Assembly (NCBI GenBank): GCA_963765585.1
Contig: CAVXXB010000001.1
Span: 1-64,000, forward strand
DNA: 64,000 bases
Source: CAVXXB01 sp963765585
GTDB lineage: Bacteria > Calditrichota > Calditrichia > JAJRVZ01
Reading direction: 5' to 3'
The notes beneath the pieces were generated by a model that did no database searches, was not told the origin of the DNA, and saw nothing but the letters and a program-made list of their open reading frames with translations. Made by a program: the position numbers and the translations under genes. Of this stretch, positions 9,650 to 20,111 are shown piece after piece. How positions within the stretch are numbered: the stretch's first letter is position 1; each line of letters opens with the position of its first letter.

Positions 9650-11539
9650 CTATCCTTTTCTTTCCAACTCCTCCCAGCGGGCAAAAGCTTGTGCCAATTC
9701 AGACTCGAATTTTTTAAGCTGGTTGTTACTTTTGATAACCTCATCTGAATTTTTATAAAAACCGGGTTCAGACATCTTTGCATGCAGCGCTGCAATATCT
9801 GTCTCCAGTTTTTCAATTTTTGCAGGAAGTGATTTTAATTCTTTTGCATCATTAAAGGAAAGTTTTTCCTTACGTCCGGCCTTTTGCTCCTGCCGATATG
9901 CTTCTTTTTTGCTTAGATTTGGTGTTTTCTGTTCATCAACAGTTATATCTTTTGATTGCCGTAGCCAATCGTCATATCCACCAATAAATTCTTTTACTGA
10001 ACCATTTTTTTCAAAAACATAGATACTGGTTACAACATTATTTAAAAATTCCCGGTCATGGGAAATGAGCAGCAGTGTACCACTAAAATTGATCAGCAGT
10101 TCTTCAAGCAGTTCCAGTGTTTCGGCGTCGAGATCATTGGTGGGCTCATCCAGTATTAATAAATTGGACGGTTGGGTAAATAACTTCGCAAGCAGCAGCC
10201 GGTTTCGTTCCCCCCCGGATAGATTTATAATCGATGTTTTGGCACGTTCCGGGGTAAAAAGAAAATCCTGTAAATAAGAGATGATGTGCCTCGTACCGCC
10301 GTCAAAATATACCGTGTCACCATTGGGTATTACATTCTGCCATACATTTTTACTATCATCCAGCTGGCCGCGTAATTGATCAAAATATGTGATTGCTAAG
10401 TTACTGCCATGTACTACCGTTCCTGAATAACCTGAAATTTTATCAAGCAGAATATTAACCAAAGTGGTTTTACCACAGCCATTCGGTCCGATAATACCAA
10501 TTTTATCACCTCGCATAATCCGCGTACTAAAATCTTTTATCAACGGATTATCGTCATAACTGAATGTAATATCACATGCTTCGATCACGGTTTTTCCGGA
10601 AAGCCCCGCCTGCGATACTTTGATGGTTGCGGTTCCTTCTTTTTGCCGTCGGGCCCTGCGCTCTTCACGCATTTTTTTTAACACCCTGACACGTCCTTCA
10701 TTTCGTGTACGACGGGCTTTTATGCCTTTGCGGATCCATGTTTCTTCCTGAGAAAGTTTTTTATCAAATTCTTTCCATTCTTTTTCCTCTGCATCAAGCA
10801 CAGCCTGTTTTCTTTTTAGGAATGTTTCATAGTCACAAGACCAATCCGCCAATTTGCCGCGGTCTATTTCTATGATGCGTGTAGCCAGACGTTTTAACAG
10901 CATGCGGTCATGTGTTACAAAAAGCAGCGTCATATTCTGGCGTACCAAAAAATCTTCCATCCAGTTAATTGAATCAATATCCAGATGATTGGTCGGTTCA
11001 TCTAACAATAACAAATCGGGCTTGGATACCAATGCCGCTGCCAGCAACACTCTTCTTTTTTGCCCGCCGGATAAAATATGGTACTGTTCATCCGCCGGAA
11101 GCGCCATGCGTGACAAAATCTGGTTGATATCTTCAACTGCTTCCCAGGCATTGTGCTTATCCATCTCATCATGAAGTGCGTTAAATTCCCGATGGTCATC
11201 ATCGTGATTGTCCGCGATACGTATCTCTTCAAGATGATATTTCTCCAAAAGTTCACCCTGGATTCCCAGCCCTCGGGCAACAATATGAAAGACGGTACCA
11301 TTAATGTTCTTTGGAATTTCCTGACTAAAGTAAGAAATACGGGTAGTCTGCCCTTTTTGCACCAGACCCTCATCAGGTAAAATTTCTCCGGCCAGAATTT
11401 TCATCAGCGTAGATTTACCACTGCCATTTCTACCCAGCAGACAGATACGCTGCTTCTTTTCTATCTGAACACTGATATTGTCGAGTATAAGCGGACCGCT
11501 GAAGTGAATACTGATATTTTGTAATGAGATTAAGGACAT
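9650..11539 (-). CDS. uup: ABC-F ATPase Uup
   Basis: 629 residues with two ABC ATPase domains and no membrane segments. Domain 1 has Walker A GRNGSGKST, signature LSGGQ and Walker B LLLLDEPTNHLD; domain 2 has GPNGCGKTT, LSGGER and LLILDEPTNDLD. A linker of charged helices joins them, and a C-terminal coiled coil of about 80 residues (from KKEAYRQEQKAGRKE) is the mark of the Uup branch. ABC-F proteins bind the ribosome E site; Uup is linked to ribosome rescue/assembly and precise excision of transposons in E. coli. Single gene, reading frame intact. Confidence 0.92.
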   Translation of the reverse strand: MSLISLQNISIHFSGPLILDNISVQIEKKQRICLLGRNGSGKSTLMKILAGEILPDEGLVQKGQTTRISYFSQEIPKNINGTVFHIVARGLGIQGELLEKYHLEEIRIADNHDDDHREFNALHDEMDKHNAWEAVEDINQILSRMALPADEQYHILSGGQKRRVLLAAALVSKPDLLLLDEPTNHLDIDSINWMEDFLVRQNMTLLFVTHDRMLLKRLATRIIEIDRGKLADWSCDYETFLKRKQAVLDAEEKEWKEFDKKLSQEETWIRKGIKARRTRNEGRVRVLKKMREERRARRQKEGTATIKVSQAGLSGKTVIEACDITFSYDDNPLIKDFSTRIMRGDKIGIIGPNGCGKTTLVNILLDKISGYSGTVVHGSNLAITYFDQLRGQLDDSKNVWQNVIPNGDTVYFDGGTRHIISYLQDFLFTPERAKTSIINLSGGERNRLLLAKLFTQPSNLLILDEPTNDLDAETLELLEELLINFSGTLLLISHDREFLNNVVTSIYVFEKNGSVKEFIGGYDDWLRQSKDITVDEQKTPNLSKKEAYRQEQKAGRKEKLSFNDAKELKSLPAKIEKLETDIAALHAKMSEPGFYKNSDEVIKSNNQLKKFESELAQAFARWEELERKG

Positions 11540-11633
11540 TCTAATTCTTATTATTTAGCAAGGTGATGATTAATAATTCTCATTTTAATACAATACCGGG
11601 TAATTAAGAAAAATATTTTTAGAAAATTTGGAA

Positions 11634-11780
11634 TTGGGAACTGGGAACTGGGAACTCGTAATTAGTAATTGGTTATTGTGAAATAACGTGGATTATAAAA
11701 TATTTAAATTCTAAATCCGAAAAAATTCAAAATTGTTACACGAAGGTCACGAAGAAGCCACGAAGATCACAAAGAAAACT
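11634..11780. repeat. Low-complexity dispersed repeats
   Basis: Two repeat types stand between uup and the next gene. At 11634-11680 there is a GGGAACT triplet tandem followed by AATTAGTAATTGGTTATT, which recurs at 27583-27656 and 31291-31390. At 11734-11780 there is a CACGAAG tandem of the kind found at 9271 and 24409. No gene is visible from 11540 to 11795. Confidence 0.7.
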
Positions 11781-11795
11781 ATAATTTTTAATAAC

Positions 11796-12062
11796 GGCCG
11801 TCAAAAATTTGCCCTGTACTTACTATGTTTTTGCTCGGTTGTGTGGCAAATTTTTGTCGAGCCTTGTCCCGATCAAGATTTTCTTATGTTCGGCTTTACC
11901 GAACTTAGAAAAACTAAATCGGGATGGTTCTTTTTGATCAAGTCGAAGATCCGCCCTTTTGGCGGACAAAAAGAACAAAGAGTTATTCAGAATAATCATA
12001 TGTTTTTGTCGACAAAGCAAGACAAAACGAATATAAAAGATGCCTTGGTGCCAGACCGAGTT
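11796..12062. repeat. Dispersed intergenic repeat, copy C (267 bp)
   Basis: Full-length member of the family, almost identical to copy D at 13575-13842. It contains nested inverted repeats: GTCAAAAATTTGCC with GGCAAATTTTTGTC; TTCGGC with GCCGAA around TTTA; GTTCTTTTTG with CAAAAAGAAC; and inside that CCGCCCTTTTGGCGG. Open frames across it are not protein-like. Copies C and D lie in direct orientation on either side of the FlgO-TPR gene. The sequence to 12284 that follows shows only a short CACCGAG tandem. Confidence 0.85.
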
Positions 12063-12284
12063 TTAATTTCGCCTGACTTTTTGCGCACTTTTGGCTTGCC
12101 GCGTTTTACGGAGGTCACTCAAAAGTACGTTCTTAAACATGTTACTCAGAGATCACCGAGAAAACACCGAGTTCGATAGAGAATTGCTGATTTTTTATTC
12201 AGTAAAAATATGCCACAATTTCCCAAAATCACTTAAATTTGCATAGAATATATATAATACTGAGATTGGAAAAAGAATCCTGTT

Positions 12285-13464
12285 ATGTATAAAATCAATA
12301 TTAATATTTATTTTACTTCTTATAATTCACATTCTTTTATTTGCTCAGATACACCATTTATCCGTTCTTTATTTCGAAAATACCACCGGTGATGAAGATT
12401 ACCAATGGCTGAGCAAAGGTCTGGCCGATATGCTGATCAGCGACCTGAACGGTTTACCGGGAATCACTATCATCGAACGAGAATCTCTGGAAAAAATATT
12501 GCATGAGCAGGCAATGAGTTTAACAGGGTTAACGGAAGAATCATCCGCAGAAATCGGGAAATTGCTTCAGGCCAATCAATTAATTTATGGATCCTATATA
12601 ATTACAGATGACAATATCCGTATTGACCTGAAACTTGTGAATGTAGAAAGTGGCAGCATTGCATATACCACCAATGCAAATGGCGAAATTGATGATATCT
12701 TTGTCTTACAAACAAGACTGACAGCAAATATTCGCGATTATCTGCAGCTCGGTCAGAGAGCCGTTCCGCGACAGGCCGAAACCAAATCTATTTCTGCCCT
12801 GGCCAGCTATTACACCGGTATTGATCATCTGGATAATCAACGTTATAGCCAGGCTGAAATTGAATTTAAAAAAGCTACCGAGATCGACCCCTTATTCTAT
12901 CGTGCCCAGGACGGATTGGCTGATTCATATAAATTTCTAAAAGCATTTAAAAAACAGCGTCAACAACGCGAAATCGCGGGTTTATATGCTAAGATAAATA
13001 ATTTGCATGAGCGTATCGCTGCGCCACAATGGCACAGCTTTGCCGATATTGTCCAGTCACCGCAATATCGTGCCTTAACACCGGCACAACAGCAGGAATG
13101 GAATGCCTCTCACAATGAATACCTGATTTGTAGCACACCGGCTCAATGCACCTGGCACATTATGCTCACCCTGGACGAAATTGCCCGCAAAAGTGCTGAA
13201 TATTTTGATGATACTACTTTGCAGCAAAAAATGTGGCACCGGATTGATGAGATCGGGGAGGAATCCCGGACGATTTACGCTAATGATCCTTTCTTATCTG
13301 AAATTCTATATATACAATTATTGGCCTACTACAGCCTGAATGATTACTCCCGGTTAAAATCAAAAGCAGAAGAATTTATGATGACCTATCCTGATTACCG
13401 TATGATTGAAGCGGTAGAGGGATGGTACGAACATGCGTTAGAGAATCTCCCGGGGCAGAATTAA
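12285..13464 (+). CDS. FlgO/CsgG-like domain protein with TPRs, probable 1-bp frameshift after the start
   Basis: From 12289 one frame reads IKSILIFILLLIIHILLFAQ, a clear signal peptide, then LSVLYFENTTGDEDYQWLSK, the opening of FlgO/CsgG/TolB-like domains, and continues to 13464. An ATG lies at 12285-12287, but an extra T at 12288 puts it out of frame; dropping it gives MIKSILIF. The internal ATG at 12430 would lose the signal and half the domain, so it is unlikely to be the real start. Residues from about 180 hold TPR-type helices (YTGIDHLDNQRYSQAEIEFKK). Probably an exported or outer-membrane-associated protein; its function is unknown. The same FlgO-TPR pair recurs at the end of the kinase-cyclase protein downstream. 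Confidence 0.7.
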
Positions 13465-13510
13465 CCCGACTATAAATCCGAAACAAATCTCGAATTCGAA
13501 TATTTAAAAT

Positions 13511-13553
13511 TAACCACAGAGAGCACTGAGAAGCCACAGAGTACACTGAGAAT
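13511..13553. repeat. CACAGAG tandem repeat
   Basis: ACCACAGAGAGCACTGAGAA followed by CCACAGAGTACACTGAG, a degenerate tandem like those at 22399 and 38825, here unpaired. It directly precedes copy D of the longer repeat family. Confidence 0.6.
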
Positions 13554-13574
13554 ATTTATATAATTTTTAATTTA

Positions 13575-13842
13575 GGCCGTCAAAAATTTGTCCTGTACTT
13601 ACTATGTTTTTGCTCAGTTGTGTGGCAAGTTTTTGTCAAGCCTTGTCCCGATCAAGATTTTCTTATGTTCGGCTTTGCCGAACTTAGAAAAACTAAGTCG
13701 GGATGGTTCTTTTTGATCAAGTCGAAGATCCGCCCTTTTGGCGGACAAAAAGAACAAAGAGTTATTCAGAATAATCATATGTTTTTGTCGACAAAGCAAG
13801 GCAAAACGAATATAAAAGATGCCTTGGTGCCAGACCGAGTTC
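13575..13842. repeat. Dispersed intergenic repeat, copy D (268 bp)
   Basis: Near-identical to copy C at 11796-12062 along its whole length, ending at TGCCAGACCGAGTT. Only scattered substitutions separate the two. The same nested hairpins are kept, including CCGCCCTTTTGGCGG, which suggests recent duplication. Confidence 0.87.
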
Positions 13843-14263
13843 CACTGTAGACTAGATACAATATTTATTCAGATTTCTTTTTATTGAATCGAAAATTCAG
13901 TTTAGAAATAAATTGCGTTTTGTGTGCCTGCGAGCAGGCATGCAAATTCAAAGATTTTGCTTGCCATATGGATATATCATAGGTACTTTATCACAAATAT
14001 AATACTAAAACCTCCTCCAGTATTCTATCATTCTTATTCAAATTAAATTCTGTCTACATTCGTAAAAAACTCACTTCCGTAAGTATCTGGTTGAACTGAG
14101 AATTTAACATTAATTGAATGTATATCTTTAGAACTAAGGTGTCAATTTAATTCAATTGAAATCGAATGGCATGTGCTATTTATCACGAATCATTTTTTAA
14201 AAAATTCTCGGCCCGTTGTTTAATAGCATGCATAGTGTTTTAAGAGTATGAAAGGATCAAATT
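13843..14263. other. Intergenic leader of the kinase gene
   Basis: No gene seen. A 7-bp hairpin with a two-base loop (TGCCTGC-GA-GCAGGCA) lies at 13925-13940. AAAGGA at 14251-14256 is the ribosome site for the gene starting at 14264. Confidence 0.5.
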
Positions 14264-17133
14264 ATGATTGGTAAAACTATCTCTCATTACAAGATTCTTG
14301 AGCAAATCGGGCGCGGCGGTATGGGCACGGTATATAAAGCTGAGGACCTTAAACTTAAACGTATGGTTGCCATTAAATTCCTGCCATCAGATTTAATTCC
14401 TGATCCTGAAGCAAAAAAACGTTTTTTTCAGGAGGCGCAAACCGCTTCTCACCTGGATCACCCCAATATCTGTACGATTCATGAAATTGACGAAACCAGT
14501 GATGGTCATATATTTATTGTCATGTCATATTATAAAGGCGATTCTTTGCGTAACAAAATCGGATCACGACTCTTTGGATATGGAGGAAATCCTTGATATC
14601 GCAATTCAGGTTGGTAGCGCCCTTGCCACTGCCCATGCGGCAAAAATCATACACCGCGATATTAAACCCGATAATATCATGATTACCGATAAGAACCAGG
14701 TTAAGATTGTCGATTTTGGTGTGGCAAAATTGATGGATCAGGCGAGAATAACAACAGACTGATGCCAGTCTCGGCACAGTCATGTATATGTCACCAGAAC
14801 AAACCAAGAGTGCCAATGTTGATCAGCGCGCTGACATTTGGGCTTTTGGTGTTGTACTTTATGAAATGCTTACCGGTCAGTCTCCATTCAAAGGTGATTA
14901 TGACCAGGCGACTATTTACTCGATCATGAATGAAAAACCCGATGCCATCTCAAAGTACCGCAAAAACATTCCCGCTGAATTTGAAAGAATTATAAATAAA
15001 CTGCTTGAAAAAATACCCGACCATCGCTATCAGCATATCGATGATTGTGTCGTCGATTTGCGCCGCCTCAAGAAAAATCTGGAGCGCCAGGAAACGTATA
15101 ACATTCTGGTACAAAATGTGAGAAACGAGAAACGTAAGTTAGCCGCGATTATGTTTACCGATATGGTTGGCTACAGTTCCCTGACACATAAAAATGAAGC
15201 ATTAGCACTGGAATTGCTGGAGGAGCACAGGCGGATTTTACGATCCTTTTTTCCAAATTATGGCGGAATGGAGGTGGAAACGGCTGGTGATGCCTTTTTT
15301 GTGGAATTCTCCAGCGCCCTGGATGCGGTGCGTTGTGCGGTTGAGATTCAAAAGAATCTGTACCAGCGCAATCAAATGGTTGCCGATGAAAAGCTGATAA
15401 AGATCCGGATTGGTGTTCATTTGGGTGATGTGATACACGAGGGAAAAAATGTGCTGGGGGATGGCGTCAATATCGCCGCTCGAATTGAGCCTCTGGCCCA
15501 ATCCTGTGGAATCTGTATATCCCAGGATGTGGCCCGGCAAATTCAGAACAAAATTGATATGCCGCTACAAAAGATAGACACTGCCCAGCTGAAAAACATA
15601 AAACTGCCGGTTGATATTTATGCAGTAGTGCTGCCCTGGCTGGAAAAAGAATTATCCCATACTACAAAAATATCAATCAAAAAACACTGGGGAAAGGTAG
15701 CAGGCATTTCGCTCCTATTAATAGTAGTATCATTATTGTATTTTTCATGGCCGGTATTAACGATTGATACAGCCGGAAAAAATTCGATTGCCGTGCTGCC
15801 CTTTAAAAATCTCAGTGATAAAATAGAAAATGAATATTTTAGTGATGGGATTACTGAAGAGATCATTGCCCATTTATCCCGATTCGGAGATATGCATGTG
15901 ATATCACGAACATCGGTCATGCAATATAAAAACACTGAAAAGAATGTAAAAGATATTGGTGAGGAAGTTAAAGTGGCTAAAATTCTGGAAGGTAGTGTTC
16001 GGCGCGATCAAAATAATGTCCGCATTGTGGCCCAGCTGATTGATGCCCAGACGGATAAATACCTTTGGACAGAGACCTATGATGAGAAACTGACCAAAAT
16101 ATTTGAGATCCAGTCAGCGGTAGCGGAAAAGATTGCAAACTCACTCAAAATGAATATTACGCGTGCAGAACGCGAACAGATGCAGAAAAAGGCAACAAGC
16201 AGTTTGGAAGCTTATGATCAGTATCTGAAAGGTCGTTATCATCTGAACAAGCGCATGCCCGATGATCTGAACAAAGGCATCACATATTTCAAAAAGGCAT
16301 TAGAATTGGATCCGGATTATGCGGTGGCCTATTCCGGTCTGGCCGATTCATATATGATATTGGGGAACTATGATGTATTGATACCAAAGGAGGCATTTGA
16401 ACAGGCCAGGGAAGCAGCCACCCGCGCATTGGATTTAGATCCGGATCTGGCTGAATCACACACATCATTGGCTTTTGTCAAAATGCATTATGAACATGAC
16501 TGGCAGGCGGCGGAGCGCGGATTTAAGAAGGCGATGGAGCTGGATCCCGGTTATCCCATGGCATATTGTTATTATGCATCGTTTCTCACGGCACACAAAC
16601 GCTTTATTGAGGCCAAAAAATACCGGAAGAAGGCTTTGGAACTTGATCCGCTATCAACGGCGGTTCTTTTAGAGGAAGGTCTTGAATTATATTTCGAAAG
16701 AAATTACGCGCAGACGATTATCCATTGTGAACAGTTAGTCAAAACAGATCCACTCCTGGTATTGGCATATATTCCACTGGCCGGTGCCTACGTAAATCAA
16801 TCAAACCATGAAAAGTCTCTTGAAATATTGTCCTGGGCCAGTGTGTTTTCCAAGGGTAATCCGATTATTGTTGCCGCGCTGGGTTATGCCTATGCCCAAT
16901 CCGGCCGGACTGAAGATGCACAGAACATGATAGAATTGTTAATTGAGCGCTCTGAAAATGAATATGTGTCACCTTTCTGGCTGGCAGTAGCGTATGTCGG
17001 TTTAGACAACCACGACGAAGCCATAAAATGCCTGGAACGGGCTTATGAGGAGCGTGATGGTGCCATTATATATTTGGATGTGATTCCGGTGTTTGATCCA
17101 CTGCGGGCAGATGAGCGGATTGTGAGTTGTTGA
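14264..17133 (+). CDS. Ser/Thr kinase - adenylate cyclase - FlgO/TolB-like - TPR fusion, two frameshifts
   Basis: One protein of about 955 residues spread over three frames. It opens with a Hanks-type kinase: glycine loop GRGGMGTVYKAED, VAIK lysine, HRDIKPDN catalytic loop, DFG (IVDFGVAKL), and SPEQ (MYMSPEQTKS). One extra G at about 14562 (KI-DHDSLDMEE) and an indel near 14761 (ITTD-DASLGTVMY) break the frame. A class III nucleotide cyclase domain follows (IMFTDMVGYSS, TAGDAFFVEF, LGDGVNIAARIE), keeping both metal Asp residues and the catalytic Asn/Arg pair. A transmembrane helix (GISLLLIVVSLLYFSW), a FlgO-like domain (SIAVLPFKNLSDKIENEYFS) and seven or more TPR helices make up the rest. So cytoplasmic kinase and cyclase are joined to an outside TPR sensor. 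The start is supported by AAAGGA. Confidence 0.85.
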
Positions 17134-17495
17134 GGAAAATTGGGTTTAATGAAAAATATCATTTCGTCTTTTGAATTTAAAATAGATGAAAAATTATAAA
17201 AATTTAGCGTCTCGAAATTATAATTAATTTACTCAATTTAGTTTGTCATTTAGAAGTGATTTTATAATACCTATAGTAGTAAACACTCCGAACATAAGTC
17301 TTGTATTTATATCCAAACTTTACATTTTTTTAACTAACCGAAATTGATTCGACTCAACTTGAGTTTAAGTATATACATTTCTATCTAGCTTTGCGTCTCC
17401 GCGAGAGAAAAAATATCAAATGGGGCAATGGGCCGGTTGGGACAAACCAAAAACAATAAAGAGTTACATATATATAACCTAGAAGGAACATCTTT
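17134..17495. other. Intergenic, no gene seen
   Basis: AT-rich spacer. It holds a fragment of the CTTTGCGTCTCCGCG repeat near 17391 and the AGAAGGA ribosome site of the next gene at 17481-17487. Nothing else is recognised. Confidence 0.5.
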
Positions 17496-17916
17496 ATGGC
17501 TGACATTAATCATTTACTTCATATAAATGCCAAAGCAGATACAATATATCATGCATTGGTTAGTGAGATTGGATTGAAAGGTTGGTGGACGGAGCAGACC
17601 GTGGTCAACTCCTGTGCCAGGAGCTATCATTGACTTCAGGTTTGGTGAAGAATATCATAACAGAATGAAGGTCCTCCGCCAGGAGACGGATCAAACGGTT
17701 GAATGGATATGTCTAGATGGCGATCCGCAATGGGTTGATACAAAGTTTATTTTTGATCTGGAGCCGACAGAAGACAACACTATTTTACGTTTTATTCACG
17801 CAAACTGGCTTGAACCAACAGATTTTTTTGCCTCATGCAATTATCACTGGGGATATTATCTGAGAAGTCTTAAATTATTCTGTGAAACTGGCAAGGGAAC
17901 ACCATTCACACAATGA
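17496..17916 (+). CDS. SRPBCC / AHSA1-type small-molecule-binding protein, frameshifted
   Basis: About 140 residues. The start ATG at 17496 follows AGAAGGA by 8 bp and reads MADINHLLHINAKADTIYHA, the first strand and helix of an AHSA1/START-like fold, with GLKGWWTEQ after it. The frame breaks near 17600-17615, then resumes as PGAIIDFRFGEEYHNRMKV to 17916. Members of this fold bind lipids or other ligands in a hydrophobic cavity, or act as stress or Hsp90-activator-like proteins. The 48-residue membrane protein follows 15 bp later with its own ribosome site, so both may be one transcript. Function is not predictable further. Confidence 0.72.
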
Positions 17917-17931
17917 GCTAAGGAGACTATT

Positions 17932-18078
17932 TTGAGTATTGCCAAAAGAGTACCCGTGCTGGGAATTGTAGCCGGTATAGCTTTAATGATTTTCGGTTTT
18001 AATGATAGCAATACAGCGTTGATAATTATCGGTCTTGTGCTGATTGCGATAGCTATTTTCAGACAAGTCAGAGGATAG
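17932..18078 (+). CDS. Small membrane protein, 48 residues
   Basis: Starts with TTG at 17932 after a strong ribosome site (AAGGAG at 17920-17925). It reads as two short hydrophobic helices (VPVLGIVAGIALMIFG and TALIIIGLVLIAIAIF) joined by a turn, ending RQVRG. The ribosome site, codon pattern and position right behind the SRPBCC gene support a real gene. No family is recognised. Confidence 0.6.
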   Translation: MSIAKRVPVLGIVAGIALMIFGFNDSNTALIIIGLVLIAIAIFRQVRG

Positions 18079-18357
18079 ATTTTTTTAACCTGATTAATTT
18101 TTTAATAGACAGGATCACTGGATTAATGGATTAACTTGTTGAATTAAAAAAATTAGTGTCTTTGAGTCTTAGTGGTTAATTTAAATTTTAATCCCGATTG
18201 ACTGATTAATCTTCATAAATTCAGATATTCGATGACAAAATTTTTCCCTCAGAAACATCTTTTCCCTGTTCACGTAAAACATCAATGTCAGCTTCTAAAT
18301 TGTTATTATAATTGCCCTTCCAAGTTAAATCGTACTAAAAGACAGAACAGGATTAAA

Positions 18358-19827
18358 ATGAAATCTTGCATAACTCTTTTATTAGTGACTTTTCTCATTT
18401 TTATGCGTCCGGTCATCGCTCAGGATATTGATAAAGATTTTGAACACAAAGTATCTGAATATGTCGAAAAAATCAGAGCAGCGTATGAGATCCCGGGCAT
18501 TGCTATTGGAGTAGTAAAAAACGGAGAAATATATTTTTCAGGGGGATTTGGTGTCGCTAATATTAAAACCGGGCAACCGGTAACAGATTCAACCATTTTT
18601 CATTTGGCTTCGGTTTCAAAACCATTTGTTGCTACAGCCATTATGCAACTGGTGGAAGCCGGTAAGGTCGATCTTGAGAAACCGGTTATAGATTACGTAC
18701 CGTACTTTAAAGTTGCCGGAAATAAATATAGACGCATCACAATCAAGCAGATGCTTACCCATACCTCTGGTATGCCTGATGTGATGGACTATGAATGGGG
18801 TCAGCCGGAGGAACCGGCGGGAGCCTTAACCCGGTACACAAAATCTCTTATAGATGAAAAATTAATATTTTCTCCGGGAGAGAAATGGGCTTATAGTAAT
18901 ATGGCTTTTGAAGTCCTCGGCAATCTGATCGAACAGGTGTCCGGACTGTCATTTGAAGAATATATCCGGCAAAACATTCTGGACCCACTGGATATGAAAC
19001 ACAGTAATTTTTTAGTTGATGAAGCAAACAAGAATTTATACACCGATGGTCATATCCGTCAATTATCAATAATGGTGAGTGATACTTATCCCTATAATCC
19101 AAAACATGCACCCAGTTCGACGTTACACTCAAATGCCGTTGACATGTGCCACTGGGCCATTGCAAATATGAATCGTGGCAACTATAAAGATCAACGCATA
19201 TTAAAAGATTCCAGTTATGATATTTTATGGAAGCGGTATACCATCGCGTATGATGATTTGAGTAACGGTCTGAGCTGGTTTTTAGGTGAGCGAAATGGTA
19301 AGATCATGGTCCAGCATGGCGGCGGTGACCTTGGATTCAGTACTTACTTCTGCATGCAACCCGAAACGAAAAATGCTGTTGTAATACTGACAAATCATGA
19401 TTACTCTCCGGTCCAGGCACTCAACAATGCCATGTGGAATTTGCTGGATGGCAAAGAACCAGAAATGCCCAACATTCCGATACTAATTGTCATGAGCAAG
19501 ACTATTCTGGAAAAGGGTGTACAATCAGCAATAACTAAATATTATAATCTCAAAAAAAACAGACCATATGATTTTAATTTCGGTGAGGCGCAGTTAAATA
19601 TCCTTGGTTACAATCTGATGACACATGGCCGATTGGATGATGCGATAGAAATATTTAATCTGAATGTGAAATCATTTCCTGATTCTTTTAATCCATATGA
19701 CAGCCTGGGTGAAGCATTTATGAAAACCGGAAATAAGGAACTGGCGATCAAAAATTATGAAAAGTCTGTCAAACTTAATCCGGATAATGAAAATGCGAAG
19801 CGAATGCTTGAGGAGTTGAGGAAATAA
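18358..19827 (+). CDS. Serine hydrolase (beta-lactamase class C fold) with C-terminal TPR
   Basis: 490 residues from ATG 18358, chosen because it begins a signal peptide (MKSCITLLLVTFLIFM to IAQ) and has AGGA just upstream; the frame is open from 18232. The catalytic SxxK is in LASVSKPF, the YxN is in WAYSNMAFE, and the third motif is HGGG (VQHGGGDLGFS). This is the penicillin-binding protein-like, class C esterase/peptidase group, likely acting in the periplasm. From about residue 430 there are two TPR-like helices (FNPYDSLGEAFMKTGNKELA), a common add-on in this phylum group. Substrate is unknown: an esterase, D-amino-acid peptidase or beta-lactamase role are all possible. Confidence 0.85.
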   Translation: MKSCITLLLVTFLIFMRPVIAQDIDKDFEHKVSEYVEKIRAAYEIPGIAIGVVKNGEIYFSGGFGVANIKTGQPVTDSTIFHLASVSKPFVATAIMQLVEAGKVDLEKPVIDYVPYFKVAGNKYRRITIKQMLTHTSGMPDVMDYEWGQPEEPAGALTRYTKSLIDEKLIFSPGEKWAYSNMAFEVLGNLIEQVSGLSFEEYIRQNILDPLDMKHSNFLVDEANKNLYTDGHIRQLSIMVSDTYPYNPKHAPSSTLHSNAVDMCHWAIANMNRGNYKDQRILKDSSYDILWKRYTIAYDDLSNGLSWFLGERNGKIMVQHGGGDLGFSTYFCMQPETKNAVVILTNHDYSPVQALNNAMWNLLDGKEPEMPNIPILIVMSKTILEKGVQSAITKYYNLKKNRPYDFNFGEAQLNILGYNLMTHGRLDDAIEIFNLNVKSFPDSFNPYDSLGEAFMKTGNKELAIKNYEKSVKLNPDNENAKRMLEELRK

Positions 19828-19886
19828 ATTCTAAGATGCTAATAGAAATCCGAATAGAGAGATTCTCAATTAATATGATATTCTAT

Positions 19887-20000
19887 ATCGCGCGGAGACG
19901 CGGAGACGCAGAGAAGTAATAAAGTAATGATTTTAGTGTCATCCTGAATCACGCCGATAGGCGGATCCGCCTTCCGGCAGACTTGTTTCAGTATCTAAGT
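19887..20000. repeat. Dispersed repeats between convergent genes
   Basis: At 19890-19915 there is CGCGGAGACGCGGAGACGCAG, a GC-rich variant of the tandem arms elsewhere in the window. At 19939-19995 there is TCATCCTGAATCACGCC plus AGGCGGATCCGCCTTCCGGC, which folds on itself and resembles the pieces at 5750. No gene from 19828 to 20111. Confidence 0.55.
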
Positions 20001-20111
20001 TGATTAATCTAAGTTTTATTAGTGTTTGTTTACTCGTTTAAAAATTCGGATTTTTTATTTGTTTAGGATTTCGATATCCGGATTTAGGATTTGTATTATA
20101 AAACCTCGTTC

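Noticed and set aside
11634..11680. Possible CRISPR from the GGGAACT tandem
   Set aside because: Units are 7 bp without spacers, and no cas genes are present.
11733..12179. 148-codon plus-strand frame over repeat copy C (and similar frames at 13620 and 2563)
   Set aside because: Composed of the repeat element itself, with near-identical frames in other copies; no protein features.
14740..14790. TGA in the kinase gene as a recoded codon
   Set aside because: Protein similarity continues in another frame right after it (DASLGTVMYMSPEQ), so it is a frameshift.
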